This document shows positions 41,061 through 53,510 of a stretch of 64,000 bases of DNA, one piece after another. The DNA lies in NCBI GenBank assembly GCA_034687125.1, contig JAQGBZ010000219.1:1-64000 (forward strand). Reading direction: 5' to 3'. This DNA comes from Neelides folsomi (Eukaryota > Arthropoda > Collembola > Neelipleona > Neelidae). A program made the position numbers and the translations under genes. Position 1 is the stretch's first letter; each line of letters begins with the position of its first letter. The notes under the pieces are model-generated. The model saw only the letters and a list, made by a program, of their open reading frames with translations. It searched no databases and was not told the origin of the DNA.

Positions 41061-41168
41061 GCCGCCGCCTTTGATCTCTCGAGCGTATGAGCACGAATGT
41101 GAAATGCGTCCATCGCGTGCCAAAATATCCGTTCTAATCATAACAATAAATTCCTTCCCTTTGATCTT
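41061..41168. promoter_or_regulatory. Composite TCF site with adjacent GCCGCC helper motif
   Basis: GCCGCCGCCTTTGATCTC places a GCCGCC motif one base before a perfect TCF site, and a second perfect site (CCTTTGATCTT) follows 90 bp later. Invertebrate TCFs carry a C-clamp that reads GCCGCCR helper sites near HMG sites, so this pairing is the expected shape of a Wnt response element. Confidence 0.55.
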
Positions 41169-42132
41169 GAGGCCGAATCCTCCTCGTCCGACTCCCGTCT
41201 TTATAGGGATGAGACAAGGGCTGGATTCAGCTCTCAATCCTCTCCGCCTCCATGAGTTGAATATCTTTTTGGCCCAAACGGACTCCTCAAGTGATTCTTT
41301 GTGGTGGGGAGACAATGAGACTTTTTCAGATTTATTTTAAACTGTATGGAGACAAAGGAAGACCTTTTGAGAGCGGCGAAACAAAGTTTCATTATGACTT
41401 CATTCAACGGCACACACGAGCCGCGAGTTGCGACATACTTATATTTACCTATTTTAATGGCCAACGCACACACATATAATAGATAAGTAGATGGATAGAG
41501 GAGCCTTCTGTCATTTCCATGCTGATGGAGATTCGCAGGCTGTATGGTCTTGGACAGAAGACACTTGTCTTGTTGGGGAGATCAAATGCGAGCCGCCAAG
41601 GGGAGGAAATCACATATAAGTGAACTTCTTTTTGCCATAATTTGCATCTGACTCTCCTTAATATCTAGAGGGGCAGAGTGCAAAAAGTGCAGTTGTCATC
41701 TTATGCCTTGTGTGCGAGCCGGCAAAGAGCAAAGGCAGAGAGAAACAATCCCAATGTGCTCTCCCTTTCATCTTCCCCGACTGATTCAATTGGTCATAAG
41801 CGGCGTCCTTTGAAGTTCCCTAATCCACACCGATACGCTTTATCTCTACCTCCGTCGGCTCCTCATGCACACACTCCACTCACAATGGTTGAACCCCCAT
41901 GTAACCCGATTCCTCTATTCTAATGATTATTTTCTCTGCAACTCAACCTCGCAACTGTTTACGATTACGCCCCGGTATTCTCCTTAAGCTTGGCCAGGAT
42001 GCCGGCAAAAGACATTTAAAAGGGCGGCTCAATTCATCTGCCTTAAAAGCTCAGACTTTTTCCCTGCATGGTCTTTTCGACTCCCAATCGGATAAAATGG
42101 TCAGGGGATAATGGAAAAGTGGAGCTACTTAC

Positions 42133-42285
42133 GTTGCCGTCAAGCTTCGAGTACTTTCGAAGCCGAAGCCGCCGCCCGAAGAAGGCTATGGACCGAATTT
42201 TGGCAAATGTTTGGGTGAAGTAATTGAAAATGTGGTTAGAGCGCAGCTTGATGCCCGCGATGAGGTTTCCCGAACTTACTTCCGC
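42133..42285 (-). other. Candidate exon with strong donor, product unknown
   Basis: A minus-strand frame stays open for 51 codons (from just after TAG at 42286) through GNLIAGIKLRSNHIFNYF and GRRLRLRKYSKLDGN to a consensus donor AAC|gtaagta. It has no ATG. Its end phase (0) does not match the first known nkd exon, which needs one leftover base. It could be a 5' exon of nkd only if another exon lies between, or it may be untranslated or chance. Confidence 0.2.
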
Positions 42286-45200
42286 CTACTGTTCGCCAGT
42301 GCAGCCCAAATGTTCCTTTTCTTTTCCCTTCATCCACCCCACACGCAAACTCACGCACTCGCCGAATTTCCACCCCAAATATAATTAAGGAATCAACCCT
42401 ATGCGTCAATGAGCTTCCGTAATTTGACGATTGACACAAATTGTTAAGGTCAGGTTTTGTTTATTCAAATGAAAGTGAAAGCTCTTAATCTTTTCCAACT
42501 TATCAGATTTTAAACAACACAACATTAAACTCAATTACCAATTTTTCCATTAATGCCGATCAAACAATTTTGTTAAATTGATAGTATATAAATCTTTCAC
42601 TTGTTAAAATTTATTTAGTTATTATTTACAAATATCAGAAATATGCATGTATTATTAGTATTTTGGTATTCATACGTTTGTAAACTATATGAGTTTTACT
42701 TAGAATTTTAAGTTTTCATATTTCTTTTTGTTGTTGCATATAATAAAAAAACTGGAAGGTCTGAAATCTAAGGAAAAAGTGTACATAATTGGGGGATCGA
42801 ATGTATGGAGATTAAGGTTGAGAGAAGTCTGTGAGAAGTTATTTCTTCCCATAAGTAGAAGTGGAAAAGCATTTGAAGATGAAAGGAGTCCTTTTCTCCC
42901 AAATTTTAATATCAATTAAAGGGAAGCCGGGGAAAGAATGCGAGTTATAATGTATTTCACCAAAGAGTCTGTCGTTTGTATGGGGGAGCAACCAACCGCC
43001 CTGATGAATAATGTCTCTACATCCCTTTGAAGGGAAAGAGACTACAAAGGTGAGTCGTCTGATCTGCCCCGGACTTCAAAGGCTCCTCCAGGACGCATAC
43101 GAAGTGGAAGAATAGACCCGATCAGCATCTCTCCCGGATACAAACATAGCGGGCCTTTGAAATGGAGCTGTGGTACCTCCGAAGATTATTTTTGCACTAG
43201 GATCAAAGTCGGCACTTCAATGCAAATTGATCTTCCGTTAAATAGCTCTTCTCTCCCGTTCTCCACCCCACTTACAGCCCACTCACTCAAGACTAAAACC
43301 CTCATCTTCCCTCATGTGCTCCTCATGATGCTCAGCTGGGAAACATTGAGCTCTAATTGCTTGCTCAAACCCGCCCCAATTAACCTCATTAATCATGTGG
43401 TTCTTTGACGGATTTACCATTTGGAATTTAGGAATTCCCAATTTTGCAAATATGTTTCTGTTTATTCTCTTTCCCTTGATTCTCAAAATCAGTGTAAAAT
43501 AAATGCATATATTATCTTATTGCAAAAGTAATGATTAGGACTTATGACCCAAATATTATAGAGAAAAATTATTTTATACGCTAACAATGTAATTAACTTT
43601 TTGTAAGTGCTGTAATACTATATTATGTACTTATCTGTGTTTTCAAGAAAAAGATACATATTTATTTTGTTGCAACTCTTAAAACGTTTAACAAATAACT
43701 AAAAAAACTACATAATAAAAAATGGAAAGATAATAAAAGCTCACAATTAAAAAAAAATCTTTTTTCGGATTTTAATTACTTTACTCTTAACTTTTTCAAA
43801 TCAACTTGGATATTTGAGTAGCTCAAAGTGGGGAGTAATCCATGTCTCTTTTAAGACTTTTGTAAAGCTCTTATTTATCCATCCTTTCTTCACTTCGCTT
43901 CTCGCTCTCTCATCAACATTCTTTCCCTGTTGTTCATGCTCTTAATCTGAGTCCTCTTAATGAAAAAATCAGGATAATGAAACCCCGAGACAATACTTTT
44001 TTAAATCCCCTTTCACCCTCCCCTTCACACATCTTCTCAAATTAAAAATGGAAATAAGAGACAAATTAAAATTGTTTCCCTCCCAATCCTCTTCATTTCT
44101 TCGGGCATTTTCCACTTTTTCTCATTTGCATACTTCCTTCTTTCAGAAACTCATTAGTTGAAATTTCTTTTCAAACTTTAATTTTTCTCTTTCTCTTTTT
44201 CTCAATGTAAATGAGTAAGAGATATCTTGAGAATTCGAATTAAACCTTAGATAGAAGTCCTCGAAATCCTCCTGACGTCGACATGGGAGAAGTAATACGA
44301 ACCCGAATTTGTAATGTAGCAGCCCGTAGTGGGACGTACATAAGGGCTAATCGGGAGTTTCGTCGAGCTGTTGGTGGGGAGTGTCCTATGTATAAGATGT
44401 TACTAAATATTTAAAGATTTAAAGTAGGAAGAAGGAGGGACGAAAGATGAAAGGGAGGAATTGATGAGAACGGGCAGAGTTCTGTGAAAGTATAAAGGAG
44501 ACATAAATCGAAACTATTAATGTAATTTGCCGACTTCGTAATCCGAAGTTCTTCAAAGGATTTCTTTTATGTCACGATTAGAAGCTTATGTATGAATGTG
44601 TGTGTGTGAGTAAGGAGATGAGTGTAAGTTTGGGAGTCGAGGCTCTATGTCAATCTACTCTAATACCGCTGTAATGAATCTCCATTTCTCTCTCTTTCGT
44701 CATCGCCGCTTTAATATCTCTTATTTTTCCCAACCGGGTTTCCGACTTCAAAGGCTCATCCTCGGCGGCTCCTTTTCAGGTTCCTTATGATTTCTAAGCT
44801 AATAAAACTTAAAAGATTCCTCTCCCAAAGACCCAAAACTTGTCCTACAACTTTGACTCCCTCTCATCTTCAAAGTATTCACAATTTAATCAAGTTTCTC
44901 TTTCACATAATATTCCTTAAAAATAACTTTTAATTTCGATGGGAATACCTTTGAGGAAATGTCTGGGAATGCCCAAAGACCCTTCTTGTCAACTTTAACG
45001 GGGTTTATGAAGGGAGTTGTACAGAGTAAATAGTTATTTGCAATTTACTTGATTACGTTCTCTGCATAAATTAAGCGTTTTATGCACGTTGGATAACTAA
45101 TTGTAACTCTGTCACATTCCCTTCCAACGGGAGAAAAGAGAGCAAAGGGAAAGTTGAAAGTCTTTGAACGTCTGTATGTAAATCTATAAGGTAACTATTT

Positions 45201-46045
45201 CTGGGCTTTATACTTGCTCGGAAATTCATTAGGATGCATATGAGGCAATTTGATGAGTGAGTTTGGGCCTTTCTCGGTTCCTAATGGAAGATCCTTCTGA
45301 AGTTCCCCCTTTGTAGATGAAAGGTTCCGCTTGAAGTAGACAATATGGAAACCTGTGGTCCTAATTACATCTAACTTGATTTAACCTCCTTTATGGACTC
45401 CTTTGAAGTTTCTCAGCTCCACTTCGCCCGATTCTTCATATCCAAATGTATAACAATAAACCCCACCCCACGTGTTATGAAACAAAGATGAAGAAGAGGA
45501 AGAAGACAATTTAAAAGAAAACAACTTGTGACGATGCAATAATAGATAACATCAGAGAGAAAAATTTGCTTTGAAATAAAGGACTTCCTCTTTCCGACAA
45601 AATCGCTTCCGTCCAAAATTTTGTAGCAGAACTGATTTAATTTCATTCTCCTTTGAAAGCAAATGGGAAGCTCAACAACTATTAACATCAGGAATTTACC
45701 TATACACGTTTAAACAAAAATTCTCTATTACAAATTATTAACAAATTCAAAAATGAAATTACTGAAATAAGTCAATTAATTAAAGTAAAAATTATGATTA
45801 AATACAAAATGATTAAACACTAAGAATTTTTATATTAGTTATGCGCCATGTATTGCTGATTTTTGAATTAGTGTAACTATTCCTGATTTATTAATCATTA
45901 CTAAAATTTAAACAAAATACAAATTTTGACAATTAAAATATAAATTACCTTTTACGTCATATAAAAGGAGTACAAAGGGAAGTGGGAAAAGAGTCTAGAT
46001 TCAAAACGAATCGAACGTTCTAAGTTCCAATTCTTTTTATCTACC

Positions 46046-46835
46046 CCTTTGATCTTTTTAACTTAACTCTAAATACGATATGCATGTCGGTACTATCCAG
46101 TTCTGTATCCTTATATTGCTCCCATATATTTATATATGGTAAGTATTTATGAATGTACACATGCTTAATACCTCCTTTGATCTTCAAAGAAAATTAGACC
46201 AAATTACAATTGAGAGATGATTGATGCGAGTCCCATTTTGTATAAAGCTGGAATGATATGTGTTTGAAGGTAAAAATCATTTTATTCCGGCTGTAAATAT
46301 TTGGCTATTTATTCCCAATTTAACTCCACGAGGTTGACATTTTGAAAGAGATTTCTCCTTTTGAGCTCCTTGATGAAACGAGACTTTCACTACTTTCACC
46401 TGTGTGGGGAGGACGTGAATCAATTAGGGGAAAGGAAGATTTTGTTTACGAAGGGGAGGGAAGGCAGTGGGATGGAAGTATCAATCTCGTGACTGCGAGA
46501 GCCATTTCTTTCGTCTTCAAAGGATTTCCCTCCCTGTGAAGGAGGAGCGGCGCTTTGAGCCGGGCGGCTGCCGGAAAGAGACAGAAGGGAGATCAAAGGA
46601 GAACATGAAAGGCCTTTCATCAATGCTCTCTCATTAATAATGTCCTGTGTGTACAACAAGCCCGCCTCGAGTTCCACCGCAGACTCAAAAACTATTCCTC
46701 CTGATGACCGGAGACGATGCAGGTCTCATTTTTATATGACCCTCACTGGCAGCAGAGGGAAAAGGAAGACTTTTAATTAAGGAATCCCAGAAGAGACGGA
46801 TGACCGACTTCGGATCACAATTAGCTGATCAAAGG
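46046..46835. promoter_or_regulatory. Densest TCF sub-cluster
   Basis: Five CCTTTGAW motifs lie within 790 bp (46046, 46174, 46516, 46592 and 46828), in both orientations. Two are the extended form CCTTTGATCTT. GCGGC-type GC-rich motifs (46548-46572) lie in the middle. This is the best single candidate for a Wnt enhancer core. Confidence 0.55.
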
Positions 46836-49188
46836 ATTCCTCTCACCCTGTTCCTACCCCTTTAATCGTCTTCGCACTAAACCACATTTTCCCTCTCCAC
46901 ACTCAATAGAAATTCTAACCTTAAATCTCTCTGTTAGTGGGGGCAGTTAAAAGGTCGTGGTATCGTGCTGCTCATTTCTTCAAATATTTATTCCTGAAGC
47001 ATATTCTTCAATATTTCGTAAACTGACATTTTAATACTAACATTAGGTTTTTATTAATACTGATTACGTTTATAATGTTTACTGTATTTATTACATAAAG
47101 AATCAATTTTTTTCTATCCTACATCCTACAATAAGTTTTCATCATTTTATAAAGTTAACATTTATAAAAAAATTAAGTGATACTTTTCTATATAAATAAA
47201 TAAGTAAAAATCCAAAATATTATTAATTAATCAACTAAATAAATGTAAATAAGAAAAAAAACTTTTTAAAGTAATTACAAGAAAGACACTTGCGGATTTT
47301 AGTCGTTAATGAAATCCATATAAAGACTTGATATTTGATATCTTCTTTCATTTTCATCTTTAAATCACATTGAAAGAGTTGAAGATGACAACGAGGACAA
47401 GAGACTCTTTCCTTAATGAAAAAAATGAATTAAATCCTCTCTAGTGGCGAGCCCTCCAGATTTCCCCTTTTTAGCTCTTTTAAGACCCGGCTTAGCGTTT
47501 TCCTCCACCCCCAAAGCTAATACGAACCTCAGAGGGTAAGTTCTTCTTTTTCAAGATCAGAGAAAAAGTAAAGAAATGAAAGAGGAAGGAGAAAACCCTC
47601 AAGAACTCCAATCCTAAAAAGAGCTCAATGTCATATTGTTAATACTAATAAATTGATGATTATTGTGCAGGTTTCTTTATCTTGTCCCCAGTTCTTTCTG
47701 TTGAAAGTTTGGATTTCTAAAGAGAAATCTACCTTGTTAAAAGTTGAGAAGAAAGTATTATTCTTCGAGTGGAGTTGAACCTTGTTAAAAAATCTTATTG
47801 CTTCTTCGAAACTTGTAGCATGAGGGTGCACATTTAATATGAATTTGCTTTCAAGACTTCGTTTTTAGGTCATAACTTGAAGGATTTTACAATGATTCAA
47901 ACGCTTATCATTTGGCTCAGTACAGTTGAGGCGCAATAGTATCATACATATTACGTACATAAAATACAAGGACCGCTTGAGGGGCATTGAGAGCAGTCAA
48001 ATTGTTTAGGGAGGAGAATTTAATAATTTTACTTTTTGAAGAATCGGCTTACGCATGGATAAGTGATGTGTGTATTTAGTTGAATTGGATTTGAAGGAGA
48101 TGAAAGGTAGGCGAGGGCCCTTATCATTGTTTCTCAGAATTCCTCAGGCTCTGATCTCTATTTAGATTCCGAATCTTTACGTGAATACTAATAGGAATCC
48201 CACAAGAATACCTTGTGAAGCTCCTACGGCCAAGGCGGAATCGTCGCTGGCTTCTCCCCCCTTCAAAGTGGAAGGAAGACAAGAGAGGATATTAATAAGG
48301 CAATGGAGAAGAGATAAAAGAACTTCTCTTTCATCTGCCGAAAAGAAGGAAAAGAGAGATCTCGCAATTTTTCTTTATTCTTCCCTTTGAAGCCTCGCCT
48401 TCCCCATTCTCCTTTCAAATTTAAATCTCCACCGCCTCCTCCTCTCAACTCTCATTGAGGAGGAGGAGACGGAAATATGCAACAATAATACAATACGTAG
48501 AATATAATATATATTCAGCCTCTAAACCCACTTACCTTCCCCTGTCTTATTCTAATGACAACGAGCAATTAAGCAAAGAAGAACGCCTTGTGAAGTCTCG
48601 CCTACTTTCAACTTGATCCAGTTTAAATTCTATGCCCGATTTTAATTATTTTCATGGAGTGAGAGATGAAAGAGTTTGAGAAAATGCATAAAAGAGAAAA
48701 TGGAGCCTCCTCTTCTTTCTTCTCAGAGTTCAAAGAGGGTTGATAGATTTATTAAATATAAATATTCTGGAGCATTTGAGTGCTTAAGGAAAACAAAGAC
48801 CGTCATTGAGGACATGAAAGAAGGTCCCTCTTTCATCTCCCCGACTATCAGGAAGAACTTAATTGCCCAAACACACTCAAATGCTCTGCCCATGAACCGC
48901 AGAAGGAAATGGAGACAATGTCGCTCATCAGACTCCTAATTACTCAAAATTCAAAGCGGAAAGAAAACCGCGTTCTCGAATTAAAAACTTTCTCAGAAGA
49001 ACGTCTTCCACTGTTCAAACTAACCCTTTGATCTCTTATATTACTCGTGTTACAAGTTTCATAAAATTATGAATAAACAAGAAAAAGTAAAAATGTTATA
49101 TAATACCATGGTATTTATTTACAAGCTTAGCTAAAAATTGATTGAAATAACATTAATAAATAATTTTAGAAAATTGTAAGTATACATT

Positions 49189-52100
49189 TTAAGTAGGAGA
49201 TTTTGTAGCGGTAAAACAAAGATACTGAAGCTTAGTTTTCTTTCGATGATCATCAAGCATTTCTTGAATTTTCCGACTCCTCACTAATTCGCCGTATTTT
49301 GGAATGAGGCCGAACGTCTCTTTCAAAAGTGTCTTTGAATTGGGGGTGAGAAACACGTTGACAGCATCTTGGAACGAGGCAACGTCAAGGGCCGCTTGTC
49401 CACTCCCATGTTCTGAGAACTTGGGAACGCACGAGAAGAGGCGAGTGAGCTCTTCACAAACGCTTTCAACTACCTGAGTCATTACGACAAATACGAGCTT
49501 CTCACTTACACAACTAACCTGTATGAAGAAAAGAATGCTTATTCAAATGTATATTACTTTATTAAACAACCCTAAGTTCTTACCTCAGACACGATCTCAA
49601 TCATTCCAAGAATGGCTTTAGTAATGTACGGCCTGACTCCAAATGGTTCAAGGCAAATGTTCCAATCAAAGCGTCCAGCGTACATTCCTTGTTCTATTTG
49701 ACCAACAACTGGTTCATATTTCATTTCAGTGTATTTAGCAAAAGTCAAATTCTCAACGCCCTGTTAAACATTATCAAATTAAGATGATTGATGTTTTTAT
49801 GATTGGCTTTCCATTAGTATCAAATTACATTAATGGCAATTCGAGCCTTTTCGATGGCTTCGGGCATTTCGGGAAATCCGAGTTTAATTAAAGCTTTGTA
49901 AATCTGCGGAAGGATGATGTCTTTGGTATATGAGCAATTATTGAGGATGAGAAGAAGACACGTTGATTGAGATGTGGTAAGTCCGCCTCGGTCATTTTCA
50001 TTTTGAATGTCCAGACTGAAGCTACCTTTTTGATTCATTCTTCCTCTTTTGTTTTTAGACATTAATAGTTCCAAGGCCTATGATATCAACAGTGGAGTTT
50101 AATAATTCGGTTACTACTAAAATTTAATATTTATTGGTATATAAGGAATTGAGCATACATCGGCGAATGATGCTAAGGCGCTGCCAAATACTTCTTTAAG
50201 AGTTGCTCGAACTTCTTCACTTTTTAGCAATTGCTTTTCTTCTATATATTTCTGAAGTATGGTTTCTTTGATCATCTTTCCGCAATTTATAACCAAATTC
50301 TCGTACTTATTTGGCTGTTTAAAATATAAATTGAATGCATCAAAACCTTTTAATAAAACTTCATTATTCCAATATTATCTACTTTTAATAATGTTTGTAA
50401 GAATAGAATATTGATTAAATTTTATCTACTATGAACCTATTTAAAAATAACATTATACAAAATTAAAGCTTATTTTAAATATATTTAACGACATGAATGA
50501 ATTATGATATTACAAGGGCTGTGATAAATCCATGTTTTCCAAGAGGCTCACTTGTCCAGGTTTCATGTTTATACAAATCGCTCACTTCTGTTCCCATTTG
50601 TTGCACCATGATTTCGAGCGAGTGAACTCTGATTTTAAATAGAAAAATATTAAAAGTGTTAAATTGGGAATTATAAATAGTTTAATGTGCTTTTACCTTA
50701 TCCTAAAAAGTAAGCTTCTTATAATGTCAACCATTTCTCTAGGCGGATCAAGAGCTAAAAGTTCAGAGAATGATTCTCGTATGTCAGAGAGGCAATGAGG
50801 CAGCCATTCGCTCAATGAATCGCCAGATTTCTCATTCCAAATATACTCAGAGCTTTCTCTCCCTCGACTTGGTAAAAGAGCAGATGCGATGAGAGTCGCA
50901 TATAATTCCACTCCTTCCATCATCATTCGCTAAGAGTAGAATTTTATGAATGAATAAAGTATTAACTATGAATGAATAAAGTAATCATCTAACATATAGG
51001 TAATAAAATATGTATGTAGTTATATGGTATTTACTTTCATGTCAGCTTGTTTTCCCAAATTGGGTTTAATTGGAAGCTTTTCAGCAAAATAATCTTGACC
51101 GAGATGCCAAAACTCAGGAAAATAAGTCGAGAAGATATCAGATATTGCTTCAACGAATAATACTTGACTTGGATAATTAGGCTACGAATAGTAAAAACAC
51201 AAGTAAATACATAAATGAAATTTTATAGTGTAGTATTAAAATAATTAGCATTACTTACAAATATTGATTTCAAACCCACCTGACTATCTTGTTTAGATGG
51301 TGTTCGAAGAACATCCTTTCCCTTTTCCATCGGAGAAAATTGTTCAAAGCACTTCTTCATGGATTTCTTTAAATGATCAAAATGGCCCATAATTGCAACC
51401 CATGCAGGATCATATTTTGCTTCAAGAGTGACAAGGTAGCCAATTAGAATTCGCTGTTCTTCAGAATTCGGAGGTTCTTTGAGCAATTCTGAATTTAAAG
51501 TTTCTCTCAATTTTTCAGCACGTGTTTCCACTTCTTCCCGGAATTTCAAGAATACCTTACAAAACAAATTGAATTATTTCATTTCATACTTTTAAGAAAT
51601 TGTAATATACGTAGAATGTAAAGTGTCAAATAATATATAATTTATATCTTATATAAACGCACAGGCTTATTAGTCTCAGGTTGGAGAAAAAGAGTTTTAG
51701 CTCTAGCATAGTCGTTGATAGCAATTTCATATTCTCCCTTTTCAATACTTCTCTGCATTGTTCCTGGAAGGCTAAAAAGGAACCGGAAACGCTGATAAGC
51801 ACTTAAAGCATTTCTTGTCACATCAGCTCGATCTTTTCTTGCAAGAACATCTTGGAACAATTTTCCAGCATCTCTCTCGCACACTGAAAATCATTAAGTT
51901 AAATGATCAAATTATCCAATATAAATTATGCATAATGTAATATTATTTATTCAACTGCCAACTATTTTTTTTAAATTATAAGAACAATAAAGAAAAAATC
52001 TATTTATTGCGAAAGAGAAAGTCCATGAGGGAAGTGAAAGTTCTTTTACCGGCGATCTGCTCATCAATTTTCCTTCCGTCTTCAGCAATGAAGGACCCGC

Positions 52101-52949
52101 CATGTTTCTTCCCGTAAAGGTCAAATTTCTCTTTAAGGACAATTAAGGCATCAAGTTGGTCAATTACGGAGCTCATGTGCTCTTTCAGAAAAGATAATTT
52201 TCCTTCAGTTTGCGCTCCCACTTTTCTTCCCAAGAAGTGAAGTCCGGATTTAAGATCTTCAAAACCTGTCGAATGGTGATTTTCCAATAAGAACCAAGCA
52301 GGTACAAAATTTTCAGATCGAAGATTTCCACTTCCTTCCGGAAATAATTCAAGGAGTTCCTCGACATGAATTTTTTTCCTCCTAATAACCATTTTAAATT
52401 ACAATATAAACCTATATGAATTAACCATTAATAGAAGCTATTTAAAATTCAGAAAATCCCAAATTAATATTTTTATTTTACTCATTTCCTTCAACAGAGA
52501 TTTGCAATGGATCTTCCTGTTGATAAGAAGACATTGAAAGTGGTCTTGGGCCGACACTCACGGTTTCGTCAACCCATACTGAGCTTTCTTTTGTTGGACC
52601 GATATTTTCCATAAATCCTTTAAATCGTAAATTGTATATTAAATCCTTATATCACCCATATTATTTTAATATGAAATATACCTCTGAATTGAACTGTTGA
52701 GGATCCTTTTCCTCCTGAGCGAGTAAAAATGTTGATGTCTCCCTTTCCTCTGCAGAGAAGGGTCCTTGCTAGGATTTTATTCGGACTTTTCCAATCAGCT
52801 GTGAGGAGACAATCGACCCCACATATTTCTAACCTCACAAGGTCACTTTGTGATTTTCCGAGTCTTTCACCCCGAATGGTGACATTCGTCCCGGGCGGAC
52901 CTTCTTTGGGAGAAATACCCGTCACTAATGGACCGCTCGAAGAACTCAT
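49189..52949 (-). CDS. EXOC2: Exocyst complex component 2 (Sec5)
   Basis: About twelve exons with matching phases; the first five are 52949-52682, 52617-52482, 52381-52050, 51883-51663 and 51555-51280. The N-terminus MSSSSGPLVTGISPKEGPPG starts the IPT/TIG domain (residues about 7-90) that binds Ral GTPases. ENFVPAWFLLENHHSTGFED, RKDRADVTRNALSAYQRFRF and EYEIAINDYARAKTLF follow and match human EXOC2 ([39 protein letters not shown] and DYDVVINDYEKAKSLF). The C-terminal exon (VVESVCEELTRLFSCVPKFS ... LQYLCFTATKSPT) matches the family end. The subunit tethers secretory vesicles to the plasma membrane. Its 3' end lies 156 bp from the last TCF motif upstream of nkd, and CMTR2 lies 560 bp upstream on the same strand. 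Confidence 0.96.
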
Positions 52950-53510
52950 TTTGGTGGGTATTTACTTTAATACTACACAAATAATTTTATTTTAACCTTT
53001 TAATTTAGAGCATTATAAAATATAGATAAATATGTCATTAACTATTATAATATGAAATCCTTTTTTATTTAATTTGACAGGTGGTTTAATTTCGTATAAT
53101 GTTGAATACTCTGCCTCAAATCTTCCATGAAACAGACTGTTAGATAAACCAAAAGGTAAGCAATGCCCCTTGCTCACTTTTATGTTCGAATTCTTTGTAT
53201 GCAATTGCAATAGAATATAATGCGGTTCTAACTTAAATCTGGTTTGTTTAAATATAATTACTTTTTATTCATTGAAAGTGGTGAAATGAAATTCGGATTT
53301 AATGATAAATTACATAAATTGATAAACACAATAATTTAATACCCTACGTACCATAGTAGAAGAGAAAAATACTGTGTATTAGTGTTAATTATTTATTATT
53401 ACAAAATATATTTCGATTTCTGATAGTGTAAAATTCACCGAAATATTAAAACTATATTATATAATTGACAAATTCTCTAATCAGTAATCAAGCTCAAAGA
53501 TGACAGAGTC
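52950..53510. other. Spacer between EXOC2 and CMTR2
   Basis: 560 bp between two same-strand genes. It must hold the CMTR2 3' UTR and the EXOC2 promoter or 5' UTR. No other feature is evident. Confidence 0.6.

Larger units (their letters stand above)
41068..49033. promoter_or_regulatory. Array of TCF/LEF (Pangolin) binding motifs upstream of nkd
   Basis: CCTTTGAT occurs, on either strand, at 41068, 41158, 46046, 46174, 46592, 46828 and 49025; six of these extend on the reading strand to CCTTTGATCT, the seventh to CCTTTGATCA. CCTTTGAA occurs at 41807, 43024, 43075, 43154, 44552, 44747, 45400, 45650, 46516 and 48384. All match the TCF HMG-box core CTTTG(A/T)(A/T). Seventeen sites stand in 8 kb where chance gives about 0.5. 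nkd is a direct Wnt target in flies and vertebrates, which makes a Wnt-responsive enhancer or promoter the natural reading. EXOC2 ends at 49189 on the same strand, so nkd is the only gene recognised immediately downstream. Counts were made by eye. Confidence 0.65.
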
